Of a stretch of 64,000 nt of DNA, positions 27,083 through 34,934 are shown one piece after another; the first letter of the stretch is position 1, and every line of letters begins with the position of its first letter. This stretch comes from an uncultured Anaerolineales bacterium. Its GTDB lineage: Bacteria > Chloroflexota > Anaerolineae > Anaerolineales > UBA6663. Made by a program: the position numbers and the translations under genes. Under the pieces are notes generated by a model, which did not search any database, had not been told where the DNA came from, and saw nothing but the letters and a program-made list of their open reading frames with translations. The stretch lies in assembly GCA_937952305.1 (NCBI GenBank), contig CALFZO010000041.1, positions 1 to 64,000 of the forward strand, given 5' to 3'.

Positions 27083-28063
27083 ATGAAGATCCTGATCGTC
27101 GATGACGACCCGGTCCTGCGGCAGATTTTGCACACCTATCTGGCGCGGGCCGGCTATGAAGTGGCCTTGGCCGAAGACGGGCGGGCGGCCTGGGAGACCT
27201 GGCAGCAGGAGCACACGCGCCTGATCGTCACCGACTGGATGATGCCAGTGATGGACGGCCCGGAGCTGATCCGGCGCATCCGGGCCGCGTCGTTTCCGGG
27301 CTACACCTACATCATCATGCTCACCGCCAAGGAAGGCAAGAGCGACGTGATCTTCGGGCTGGAGGCCGGCGCCGACGATTACCTGACCAAGCCTTTCAAC
27401 GCCGGCGAGCTGCGCGCGCGGATCTCCATCGGCGAGCGCATCCTCAACCTGGAGGCCAGCTTAAGCCAGGCCCTGGCGCGCATGGAGGAGCTGGCCACCC
27501 ACGACCCCGTCACCGGCCTGCTCAACCGCCGCGCCCTGTACAGCCACGCTGAAGCCGAGCTCAACCGGTCCCAACGCTACGCCAAGCCGCTCAGTTTCGT
27601 CATGCTGGATATCGACCACTTCAAGACGGTCAACGACCAGCACGGCCACCTGGTGGGCGACCAGGCCCTGCGCGTGGTGGCCGATACCCTGGCGCACAAC
27701 AAGCGGCCTTACGATTGGGCGGGGCGCTGGGGCGGCGAGGAGTTCCTGCTGGTGCTGCCCAGCACGGATCTGGAGGAGGCCGCCAACGTCTCCGAGCGCC
27801 TGCGCGTGGGCCTGAACGAGGCCGATGTGCCGCTGCCGAACGGCGGCGTCCTGCACCTGCAGGCCAGCCTGGGCGTCGCCAGCAGTTCCACCGACCCCAA
27901 CGCCCACCACACCCTGGACTCGCTGGTCAACCAGGCCGACGAAGCCCTGCTGCGCGCCAAGCGCGAGGGCCGCAACCGCGTCTGCCTCTACCTGCCTGAC
28001 CCCGCGACGATCCGGCCGGCCCCGGCCGCGGCGACCGCGCCGCTCGACCTCTCCACTGAGTAG
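27083..28063 (+). CDS. Response regulator with GGDEF domain (diguanylate cyclase, PleD/WspR-like)
   Basis: Makes cyclic di-GMP on phosphorylation. The N-terminal receiver domain has DDD at 7-9 and phospho-acceptor D51, with K102-like lysine in LTKPF. A linker helix leads to the GGDEF domain with GGEEF at 217-221, an active-type motif. Five residues upstream is RPYD (208-211), the RxxD I-site for product inhibition. Length 326 residues. A TATGAT box at 27030-27035 may be the promoter. The Pro/Ala-rich tail has no recognised function. Confidence 0.92.
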   Translation: MKILIVDDDPVLRQILHTYLARAGYEVALAEDGRAAWETWQQEHTRLIVTDWMMPVMDGPELIRRIRAASFPGYTYIIMLTAKEGKSDVIFGLEAGADDYLTKPFNAGELRARISIGERILNLEASLSQALARMEELATHDPVTGLLNRRALYSHAEAELNRSQRYAKPLSFVMLDIDHFKTVNDQHGHLVGDQALRVVADTLAHNKRPYDWAGRWGGEEFLLVLPSTDLEEAANVSERLRVGLNEADVPLPNGGVLHLQASLGVASSSTDPNAHHTLDSLVNQADEALLRAKREGRNRVCLYLPDPATIRPAPAAATAPLDLSTE

Positions 28064-28077
28064 CCGAGCCAGGCAGG

Positions 28078-28115
28078 ACTGCCACGCGGCTGCCAGACCT
28101 TGGCAGTCGCTTTTT
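28078..28115 (+). terminator. Intrinsic terminator after the diguanylate cyclase
   Basis: GACTGCCA (28078-28085) and TGGCAGTC (28101-28108) pair; an inner alternative stem CTGCCA/TGGCAG exists. TTTTT follows. The convergent ABC permease gene ends at 28118. Confidence 0.75.
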
Positions 28116-28117
28116 GT

Positions 28118-28966
28118 TTAAAGGTCGCGTTGCTGGAAGACGCGCACCGCCAACCCCAGGACCACCAGGAGATAGACGACGGCGTAGCCCATCATCAACG
28201 GGCTGGGCACGGACGTGGAACTGAACGGGGAGACGAAGCCGGCGGCCTGCATCAACGGGGACGCCATCTCGTAAGCGGCCCGGCGCCAGAGCGCCTCGCT
28301 GGGGATGAGCAGGCTGGACAGGATGCCGATGTTGACGGCCGTGGTGTTGCGCAGGAACGCCCCGATCTGCTCGACCCAGCCGCCGATGAAGGCCAGGCCG
28401 TACAGACCGAAGACCACGCCGCCGGTCGCCAGCGCCGACAGGCGGCTGCTGCAGAGCAGGGTGACCGTCATGACCAGCAGGCCGGTCAGGTAGATGAGAC
28501 TCAAGCCGCGCGGGATGTTCGGCGCGGTGTAGCCGGTCTGGAGCCACAGGCTCACCATCACGCCGCCCGCCATCAGGAGCAGGTAGACGGCCAGCATGCC
28601 CGCGAAGCCCAGCCACTTGCCCAGCACCACCGCGCCGCGCCAGATCGGCTTGGTCACCAACGACTGGATCGTGCCGGTGGCGATCTCGCCGGCCAGGGTG
28701 TCGGCGGACAGCAGCGCGCCCATCGCCAGGGTCAGGAAGTTGACGGCGTACAGCCCGGCCATGAGCAGGAAGTTGTAGATGCCGTTGGTGGTTGCCTGTT
28801 CCAGGGGCTGGCCGCGCACGCTGCGCGTCAGGTCCTGGTTCAGGAAGTACAACCCGACGTTGTACAGGACCAAGAAAGCCACGCCGAGGATGAGCGCGGC
28901 CAGCGCGATCCGGCGGCGCAGCGCCTCGCGGAAGGTCAGACGGGCGATCACAAAGATAGCGGGCAT
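28118..28966 (-). CDS. ABC-2 type transporter permease
   Basis: Integral membrane protein of 282 residues with six hydrophobic segments (for example LAALILGVAFLVLYNVG, YAVNFLTLAMGALL, GFAGMLAVYLLLMAG, YLTGLLVMTVTLLC, GVVFGLYGLAFIGG and AVVYLLVVLGLAV). An ISxETLAGEI-like element is seen as SADTLAGEIATGTIQSLVTKP, the amphipathic loop typical of ABC-2 exporters. The ATPase gene lies 29 bases upstream in the same operon. The start at 28966 gives the usual short cytoplasmic N-terminus; the frame is open further upstream without similarity. The exported substrate is unknown. Confidence 0.87.
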   Translation of the reverse strand: MPAIFVIARLTFREALRRRIALAALILGVAFLVLYNVGLYFLNQDLTRSVRGQPLEQATTNGIYNFLLMAGLYAVNFLTLAMGALLSADTLAGEIATGTIQSLVTKPIWRGAVVLGKWLGFAGMLAVYLLLMAGGVMVSLWLQTGYTAPNIPRGLSLIYLTGLLVMTVTLLCSSRLSALATGGVVFGLYGLAFIGGWVEQIGAFLRNTTAVNIGILSSLLIPSEALWRRAAYEMASPLMQAAGFVSPFSSTSVPSPLMMGYAVVYLLVVLGLAVRVFQQRDL

Positions 28967-28995
28967 GGTGGGTGAGCCAGGGCTGGGCGGCGGCT

Positions 28996-29943
28996 TTACA
29001 GCCCGCCGTCCGTCCCGACGGTCTGGATGAAGACTTCCTCGAGCGACAGCCGCTCCGGCTGGACCGCGTACACGTCGACGCCCTGGCCGACCAGGTAACG
29101 TGTGAGCGGCGGGAGGGCGGCCTCGCTGGCGACGGCCAGGCTGATCGTCTGGGTCACGACCGGCTCGCCAGGTTCGGCCGCCGCCGGATCCACGCGCACG
29201 TCGGCCGCCCACTGGCTCAGCCCGGCGGCCACCGCCGCTGTCACGCCGCGCGCCCGGATAGTGACGCTGGTTTCGCCCTCCACCAGGGTCTTGAGCTCGC
29301 TCACCCGGACCACCTCGCCGTGTTTGATGAAGGCCACCCGGTCACACGTGATCTCGATCTCGCTGAGCAGGTGCGAGTTCAGGAAGACGGTGGTGCCGCG
29401 CGCCCGCAGGCCGTGGATGATGTCGCGCACCAGGCGCCGGCCCACCGGATCCAGGCCGGAGGTGGGCTCGTCCAGGAAGACCAGGGCCGGGTCGTTCAGC
29501 AGGGCCTGGGCCAGGCCGATGCGCTGGAGCATGCCTTTGGAGAAGGTGCGCAGCTGCTTGTGGCGGAACGGCGCCAGCCCCACCAGCTCGAGCAGTTCGT
29601 CGAGCCGGGCCTGCCGGCGGGCCGCCGCCAGGCCGTGCAGTTCGCCGTGGAGAGTGAGGAACTCCTCAGACGTCAGCCAGTCATGGAAGCGGAAGTGCTC
29701 GGGCAGGAAGCCCACTTGGGCGCGCGCCGCCCGCGTGCCCAGCGGCGCCCCCAGCAATTCGCCGGAGCCGGACGTCGGCGCCACCAGCCCCAGCAGCATT
29801 TTGATGGATGTGGTCTTGCCGGCGCCGTTCGGGCCGAGGAAGCCAAAGACCTCCCCGCGCTTAACCTGCAGGCTGAGCCCGCGCACGGCCACGTTGTCGC
29901 CGAACTCTTTGCGCAGGGCGTGTGTCTCGATGGCCAGGGACAT
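28996..29943 (-). CDS. ABC-2 type transporter ATP-binding protein
   Basis: ATPase of 315 residues paired with the downstream permease. Walker A GPNGAGKTT is near 38-46, the Q-loop region VGFLPEHFRFHD follows, the signature is FSKGMLQRIGLAQALLNDP, Walker B ALVFLDEPTSGLDP and the H-loop LNSHLLSE. The C-terminal third is an extra beta-rich domain typical of ABC-2 drug and polysaccharide exporters. An inverted repeat lies just upstream of the start. Confidence 0.92.
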   Translation of the reverse strand: MSLAIETHALRKEFGDNVAVRGLSLQVKRGEVFGFLGPNGAGKTTSIKMLLGLVAPTSGSGELLGAPLGTRAARAQVGFLPEHFRFHDWLTSEEFLTLHGELHGLAAARRQARLDELLELVGLAPFRHKQLRTFSKGMLQRIGLAQALLNDPALVFLDEPTSGLDPVGRRLVRDIIHGLRARGTTVFLNSHLLSEIEITCDRVAFIKHGEVVRVSELKTLVEGETSVTIRARGVTAAVAAGLSQWAADVRVDPAAAEPGEPVVTQTISLAVASEAALPPLTRYLVGQGVDVYAVQPERLSLEEVFIQTVGTDGGL

Positions 29944-29956
29944 AGAATGAGCAAGC

Positions 29957-29991
29957 GGAGAGCGCCCAGCCCTCCGGCTGAGGCGCTCTCC
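29957..29991 (-). repeat. Inverted repeat between the anti-sigma and ABC genes
   Basis: GGAGAGCGCC and GGCGCTCTCC form a perfect 10-bp stem with a 15-base loop. No clear T-run follows on the minus strand, so it could be a weak terminator after the anti-sigma gene or a processing hairpin. Confidence 0.5.
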
Positions 29992-30011
29992 GCGGCAGAG
30001 ATCAGGTGGGA

Positions 30012-31178
30012 TTACCGCAGCGTCTTCGCCAGCGCCAGGCCGCGCTCCCAGGCGCCCAAGCCGCTGAGCGCATACACGCGGCCGTCCTTAACCCAGACCA
30101 GGGTGTAGTAGCCGTCCGGGTCGTTCTGGCCCATCACGTAGCCGTTGACGCCGTCGACGCTCACGGCCTCATAGTCCGCGTCCTGCGGGATCGGGATCAC
30201 CAGTGTCGACGTCCAGTCGACGGTCCGGCTGAAGGCGCGCGCCTCCTGGGCGGACATGCCGGTCAGTTGCAGCGCGATCTGGGCCAGCTGCGCCAGGTCG
30301 ACGTCCGGCGGCGTCGTCACCGTCGGGCTGGGCACTTGCACCAGCAGCACGCAGTTCTCCAGGCCGCGCCGGCTGGACCGGCCCTCGAACTCGGACTCGC
30401 TCAGCGCCTGGCAGTCGCCGTAGGCGGCACTCACCCCGGCCGGGATGTCGACGTTCACGGTCGCGCCGTCCAGGGCCGCCGGCAACTCCAGGTCGCCGCG
30501 CCCCAGCTCGGCGACAATCGCCTGGGCCTGGGCGCGGTCCACCGTGAACTCGAAGGTGCTGCCGGTCGTCACCAGGTAGGCCGGCCCGGCCAGGTCCGTC
30601 CGCAGCTCGCGCACCGCGAAGCCGGCCAGGTCGCTGGCTTCGGCCGCCGAGGCCGCCCGGCGCGGCTCCAGGGCCTCGCGGTCCACCGTGAATGACTCCG
30701 AGAAGCTCTGCGCCATCCGTTCGCCCAGGGCCTGGTTGCCGGCGATGTCCGGCAAAGCGCTCAGGTCGAGGGGCAGGAGCGTGACCTGCTGGACCCGGAA
30801 CAGGCCCAGGAACTGGCCGGCCCAGGCGCGCACCGGCTCGAACGCCAGCGCGACGGTGAGGACGGCCGCGACACTGAGGGCGGCCCAGACCGGCCGCAGG
30901 GATCGGCTGAAAAGTCGTTGCAACATCGTTACCTTCTCCTGTTGAGTGTGCCGCGCCTGAAAACGGGCGAGCGCCGGGCGGGCGGCCAGGGTCGGATCGT
31001 CCGGCCGCGGCGCCAGGGCCGTGAAGCGCGCGGCGATGGCGGCCTGGCGCGCCGCCAGCCCGGCCAGGCGCGCCTGACATTGCGGGCAGCTGGTCAGATG
31101 GCGGGCGTCTGCGGCGGCCAGTTCGGCGTCCAGGTGGGCGCGCAGCTGTCCATCGGTGAGGTGTGGTGCCTGGTTCAT
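30012..31178 (-). CDS. Transmembrane anti-sigma factor with zinc-finger-like N-terminus
   Basis: Protein of 388 residues, likely the regulator of the sigma factor encoded just upstream. The cytoplasmic N-terminus carries the H-x3-C-x2-C zinc-binding anti-sigma motif (H27, C31, C34). A single TM segment spans about 96-113. The outer domain of about 270 residues is probably a sensor; it contains a region rich in aspartates and prolines and has no family I recognise. Its ATG overlaps the sigma stop codon by 4 bases. The signal it senses is unknown. Confidence 0.85.
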   Translation of the reverse strand: MNQAPHLTDGQLRAHLDAELAAADARHLTSCPQCQARLAGLAARQAAIAARFTALAPRPDDPTLAARPALARFQARHTQQEKVTMLQRLFSRSLRPVWAALSVAAVLTVALAFEPVRAWAGQFLGLFRVQQVTLLPLDLSALPDIAGNQALGERMAQSFSESFTVDREALEPRRAASAAEASDLAGFAVRELRTDLAGPAYLVTTGSTFEFTVDRAQAQAIVAELGRGDLELPAALDGATVNVDIPAGVSAAYGDCQALSESEFEGRSSRRGLENCVLLVQVPSPTVTTPPDVDLAQLAQIALQLTGMSAQEARAFSRTVDWTSTLVIPIPQDADYEAVSVDGVNGYVMGQNDPDGYYTLVWVKDGRVYALSGLGAWERGLALAKTLR

Positions 31179-31726
31179 CGTTCGATCCCCTCCCCGTCCT
31201 CCAGCGCCCGGTAGCGCGCTGCGAAGTCGTCTTCGGCGCGCGCCAGCAGCGTGCCCACGGACGTTGGCGCCACGCCGAGGGCGGCCGCAATCTCTTTGTA
31301 CGCGAAGCCCGAGTGGCGCAGGAGCAGCAGCTGCGCGTCGCGGGCCGGCAGCGCGTCCAGCACGGCGCGCACACGGCGGCGCGTCTCGGCGCGTTCGGCG
31401 GCCTCCGGCGGCTCCGGCGGCGCGGCGGGGCCGGCCGTTGCCTCGTAGCGTTGGCGCCGCTGGGCGGCGCGCAGCGCGTTATAGCCGAGGTTGGTGGCCA
31501 CCCGGTACAGCCAGCCGCCGAGCGAGCCGCGCTGTTCGGGTGGGCGCTGATACAGCTGCCAGAAGGTCTCCAGCGCCAGGTCTTCGGCCTCAGCTGGGTC
31601 GCCCACCAGGCGCACCAGCACGCCGTACACGCGCGGCCAGTGCTCGAGGAAGAGCAGCTCGAACGAGGTGGGTTTGGCGCTGTCAGCGTCGCCGGCGCGG
31701 GCCGGGCGGTCAAGGGTCGCGGTCAC
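31175..31726 (-). CDS. ECF-type RNA polymerase sigma factor
   Basis: Alternative sigma factor of 183 residues. Region 2 is seen in FLEHWPRVYGVLVRLVGDPAEAEDLALETFWQLY, here given only by its ends, and GGWLYRVATNLGYNALR. Region 4 is a helix-turn-helix: LLLLRHSGFAYKEIAAALG followed by VAPTSVGTLLARAE. The start is GTG. A TATAGT at about 31772-31767 on the minus strand could be its promoter. The coupled anti-sigma gene follows immediately. Confidence 0.92.
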   Translation of the reverse strand: MTATLDRPARAGDADSAKPTSFELLFLEHWPRVYGVLVRLVGDPAEAEDLALETFWQLYQRPPEQRGSLGGWLYRVATNLGYNALRAAQRRQRYEATAGPAAPPEPPEAAERAETRRRVRAVLDALPARDAQLLLLRHSGFAYKEIAAALGVAPTSVGTLLARAEDDFAARYRALEDGEGIER

Positions 31727-31888
31727 CGGTGATTACGCGGCGCGTTGATCGGACGCGCCGTCTACCACTATAACACCGGCCGGGAGGGGATTGTGACAGG
31801 CGGGCGCAGCGGCCGAGGTCTGAAGACGAACGGCGATGGTCTGGAGGAGCGGCCGCCGTTCGGCCTCGGTTCGTGGTCTCTGGTCAAC

Positions 31889-32872
31889 TTACGGCCGCCA
31901 ATTCAGGAAGACTTCCAGGATGCGCCGGTTCTGCTCGAAGTCGGTGTCGCGATGGTTGGTGAGCTCGACGTCGAGGGCGGCCAGGCCCTGGTCGGCGGCC
32001 CAGTCCGAGAACTGGCCCGTGTACAGACAGCCGGTGTCGAGGGGCGGCCAGGGGTAATTGCTGACGGCGGCCACCGCCTCGGCCAGGCGCAGCGACGGGC
32101 GGTCGTCGGCGTAGCCGCCGGCGAAGATGCCCAGCGCGGCGCTGTGATAGCTGATGGAGGCGTCGAAGTTGTGCGCCAGGATGAAGTCCGCCAGGGCGCG
32201 CGTCTCCGGCTCGGACAGCGGTGCGCTGCCGCCGGTGACCGGGCGGTAGACCCAGCAGCCGGAGCGCGGCCAGTCCGCCATCCAGTTGGACGGCCAGTTG
32301 CGGTTGAGGTCGACGCCGTTCTCGTTCATCTGGCCGTCCACGCCGCGCGCGCGGGCCAGCCCGTCTGGGTTGACGACGCGCACGAGGTGGAGCGTGACAT
32401 CGGCGGGGATGAAGTCCGGGTGCTCGGCCAGGTACAGGATGAGCTGGTCGGCCAGGGCGACGGTGTTCCACTCGTAGCCGCCGTGGATGCCGGCGATGAT
32501 CAGGCGCTCCACCGGGCCGTCACCAAACTGGTAAGCCTCCAGCGGCCGGCCGGCCACCGAATAGCCGATGACGGTCCGGTCTCCGGGCAGCGGCGTGACC
32601 GTGAAGGTCTGCGTGGGCGGCGGCGTGCGCGTGGCGGTGGCCGTGGCGGTGGGGAGGCGCGTGCGCGTCACCGTCGGCGATTGGTAGGGTGTGGCCGTCC
32701 AGGTGGGCGGCAAGGTGGGCAGGCCTTCGTCGGTGGTGGCAGCCGGCCGGGCCTGGGTGAAGACTGGCGGCACGCTGTCCAGGGCCAGGGCCGCGCCGCC
32801 GCAGCCGGCCGTGAGGAGCGCCAGCCCGGCCGCTCCGGCGAGCAGGGCAGTCGGGCCGTTACGGGGCCGCAT
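31889..32872 (-). CDS. Lipoprotein with M14-family zinc carboxypeptidase domain
   Basis: Surface-exposed peptidase of 327 residues. A signal with lipobox LLTAGC is followed by a Thr/Pro-rich linker to about residue 100. The M14 domain has the zinc motif IHGGYEWNT, the arginine block DGLARARGVDGQMNENGVD then LNRNWPSNW, SISYHS for the second histidine and a glutamate in LDVELTNHRD. It could trim peptidoglycan peptides, fitting the amidase gene in the same operon. The ATG at 32872 overlaps the NUDIX stop by 14 bases and was chosen for its lipoprotein signal. Confidence 0.87.
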   Translation of the reverse strand: MRPRNGPTALLAGAAGLALLTAGCGGAALALDSVPPVFTQARPAATTDEGLPTLPPTWTATPYQSPTVTRTRLPTATATATRTPPPTQTFTVTPLPGDRTVIGYSVAGRPLEAYQFGDGPVERLIIAGIHGGYEWNTVALADQLILYLAEHPDFIPADVTLHLVRVVNPDGLARARGVDGQMNENGVDLNRNWPSNWMADWPRSGCWVYRPVTGGSAPLSEPETRALADFILAHNFDASISYHSAALGIFAGGYADDRPSLRLAEAVAAVSNYPWPPLDTGCLYTGQFSDWAADQGLAALDVELTNHRDTDFEQNRRILEVFLNWRP

Positions 32873-33374
32873 CAAACGTGATGACGAGTTGGTCGCGCTC
32901 GTCGTAAGTGTAGCTGGCGCTGAACGGCGGGTCGGCCGGGCGCATGGCCAGGACGCGCGGCAGGAGGGTGGGCAAGTCCTCCACCAGCTCGCGCTCGCCG
33001 ATCCGGTCAGCGGGCACCCATTCCAGGGCGCCCTCGGGCGAGGGCGTGAACTCCCGGCTGAGGGCCGTGGCGGTGTAGACGTACAGCCCGATGCCGTCGG
33101 CCTCGCCGGTGTGGATGACGACCACGCCGCGCAGGCGCAGGTCGCGCACGGGCAGGCCGGCCTCTTCCAGGATCTCGCGCTCGGCGGCGGCGGCCGCACC
33201 CTCGCCGCGTTCCAGGTGCCCGCCCAGGCCGTTGTAGCGGTTGGCCCAGATCTTCTTGGTCGGTGCGCCCTTCAGCAGCAGAACGTCCGCGCCGTGGGTG
33301 ACGAAGCACAGCACGCGCGGGATCAGCTTGTAGCGGTCTTTGGACTTGGCGACGCCCTGGTCGGTGGCTGGCAT
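32859..33374 (-). CDS. NUDIX hydrolase
   Basis: Hydrolyses a nucleoside diphosphate-linked compound. The complete NUDIX box is present as GGHLERGE followed by seven residues and REILEEAGL, so metal binding should be intact. Length 171 residues from the ATG at 33374; an in-frame TTG at 33392 overlaps the amidase TGA and is an alternative that would couple translation. The substrate (8-oxo-dGTP-like or other) cannot be told from the sequence. It lies between two presumed cell-wall enzymes. Confidence 0.88.
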   Translation of the reverse strand: MPATDQGVAKSKDRYKLIPRVLCFVTHGADVLLLKGAPTKKIWANRYNGLGGHLERGEGAAAAAEREILEEAGLPVRDLRLRGVVVIHTGEADGIGLYVYTATALSREFTPSPEGALEWVPADRIGERELVEDLPTLLPRVLAMRPADPPFSASYTYDERDQLVITFDAAP

Positions 33375-33388
33375 GGCGGGTGGGGCGC

Positions 33389-34051
33389 TCAACCGTCGGG
33401 CAACAACTGGCGCTTGAGCGGCGATAAGGTGGCGCGATAGGCCGCGAGCTGCTCGCGGAAGCGGGCCATAAAGGCGAGGCCGGGGTCCCGTTTCAGGCCG
33501 CGGTCGTCGCGTTCGTAGTGCCCGACGACCTTCGCGAACGGGATGTCATAGAAGTCCATCAGCTGGGACACCAGGCGCACCGTCAGCCGCACCTGGCTCT
33601 CAGCCGGCGCGAACTCCGGCTGGTCAAAGTCGCGCCCGGCCAGCTCGACATTGAGCGCGATCCAGTTGTAACCCTTGGCGCCGTAGGATTCCTGGGCCAG
33701 CCCACGGTAGAGCGGCAGCATCTGCAGCCCGCGCCGGTCGTCCACGGCGAAGTGCGCGGACTGGCGCAGGTAGGCCAGCGTCTCGTAGGTGACGGCCGCC
33801 TTCCACAATTCGCGGCCGTTGCGGTTGCCGTCCCAGTGCAAGATGATTTCACCCGGCCGGATCAGGGTGTCGGCGTAGCAGTCGGCCGGCAGCTCGCGGT
33901 AATCGGCCAGCGGCGTGAAGTAGACGCGCTCGCCCGGGGGCGCGGCGTCTGGCCGCGCGGCCTTCGGCCGAAGCGGAGCTGGGAGCGCGGCCGCGGCGCC
34001 CAGGCAGGCGGCGGCCCGCAGAAAGCGGCGGCGGGACCAAGGGACAGACAC
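33389..34051 (-). CDS. N-acetylmuramoyl-L-alanine amidase-like protein (Amidase_2), Tat signal
   Basis: Predicted exported peptidoglycan amidase of 220 residues. The N-terminus VPWSRRRFLRAAACLGAAAALP is a twin-arginine-like signal. The amidase_2 fold shows zinc ligands in IILHWDGN and VVGHYERDDRGLKRDPG, with SAHFAVDDRRGLQMLP and YNWIALNVELAG between, matching the AmpD/PGRP layout. The GTG at 34051 is chosen because it gives the Tat signal and because TATAAT ends 6 bases upstream; the frame continues to 34117. It heads an operon with the NUDIX and M14 genes. Confidence 0.82.
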   Translation of the reverse strand: MSVPWSRRRFLRAAACLGAAAALPAPLRPKAARPDAAPPGERVYFTPLADYRELPADCYADTLIRPGEIILHWDGNRNGRELWKAAVTYETLAYLRQSAHFAVDDRRGLQMLPLYRGLAQESYGAKGYNWIALNVELAGRDFDQPEFAPAESQVRLTVRLVSQLMDFYDIPFAKVVGHYERDDRGLKRDPGLAFMARFREQLAAYRATLSPLKRQLLPDG

Positions 34052-34057
34052 AAGTGG

Positions 34058-34063
34058 ATTATA
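34058..34063 (-). promoter_or_regulatory. -10 box of the amidase operon, apparent leaderless start
   Basis: Minus-strand TATAAT ends 6 bases before the GTG at 34051. No good -35 box at the expected distance. Confidence 0.5.
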
Positions 34064-34208
34064 CCGTCGGCGCCGCAACCTTATGGCGAGGCCTGCGTAG
34101 AGAGAAGCGAGGATCACCGGACACTGGGACCCAGACTGTACGCCGCCCGGTTAGCGCCAATGTCAGCCTGCAGCGTGCTGAACGTCTGCAAGAAACTAAC
34201 GGGCGATG

Positions 34209-34214
34209 TACAAT
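34209..34214 (+). promoter_or_regulatory. -10 box upstream of the coiled-coil/SPFH pair
   Basis: TACAAT at 34209-34214 with a poor -35 region. An AAGGAGAG ribosome site lies at about 34264-34271, before the ATG at 34280. Confidence 0.4.
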
Positions 34215-34279
34215 AGGCGCGCAAAAGCGAAACTTTCCACTGGCGTCCCCGACCCCGGCACATCAAGGAGAGCACACCC

Positions 34280-34798
34280 ATGAGCGATCTGTTCCAAAAG
34301 ATCACTGACGCGAAGGGCCTGTTGGAGAAGATCGTCAGCAAGATCCCGGGCTTCAGCGGCTACATTGAGAAGGAAGGCCGCCGCGAGGCCGATAAGCTCC
34401 TGCGCGACACCATCGCCAAGCGCTATGGCGTGGAGCTGGACCGGCTGGCGCTGCTGCAGACCCAACTGATTTCCAGCGGCGGCCTGGAGTACCTCGACGA
34501 CGTCCAGGAGGCGGTCACCCGCTTGCAGCGCTTCGTCGACATGGTCAAGACGGCTGAACGCGGCTACGCCGGCTTCTTCGACGCCATCAAGGTGAACGAG
34601 ACCGAACTGGCCAAGTTGTACGCCTTCGACAGCGCCCTGCTCGAGAACGCCGGGCGCGTGACCGAAGCCGTCAACGGCCTGGAGACCGCCGTCAACAACA
34701 ATGAGGGCGTCCCGGGCGCGGCCCGCAAGGTGACGGCCCTGGTGGCGGAGTGCAACACCACTTTTGAGCGCCGCAAGGAAGTGTTGCTGGCCAACTGA
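34280..34798 (+). CDS. Unknown helical protein, partner of the SPFH gene
   Basis: I do not recognise this 172-residue protein. It has no signal or TM segment and reads as mainly alpha-helical, with long heptad-like stretches (LDRLALLQTQLISSG, LDDVQEAVTRLQRFVDMV, VTEAVNGLETAVNNNEG). It contains a single cysteine near the end. The start has a good AAGGAG site. Its stop is 136 bases before the SPFH gene, and both point the same way, so a joint function in membrane or envelope stress is a guess from that neighbourhood. Confidence 0.78.
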   Translation: MSDLFQKITDAKGLLEKIVSKIPGFSGYIEKEGRREADKLLRDTIAKRYGVELDRLALLQTQLISSGGLEYLDDVQEAVTRLQRFVDMVKTAERGYAGFFDAIKVNETELAKLYAFDSALLENAGRVTEAVNGLETAVNNNEGVPGAARKVTALVAECNTTFERRKEVLLAN

Positions 34799-34831
34799 CG
34801 CCCAGACCGATTGACGACCGTGTCAGACGCC

Positions 34832-34859
34832 CCCTGCCGGCTTTTGCCGGCGGACAGGG
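34832..34859. repeat. Intercistronic hairpin; flanking direct repeat GACCGATTG
   Basis: CCCTG-CCGGC-TTTT-GCCGG-CGGA-CAGGG can pair. The 9-base direct repeat GACCGATTG occurs at 34805-34813 and 34878-34886 on either side. Function unknown. Confidence 0.4.
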
Positions 34860-34934
34860 TTCAGCCTAACAAGCCCGACCGATTGCAGCCCGACGCCATC
34901 TCATCCTGGGGGGCGGGGCACTAGGAGACAAGCG

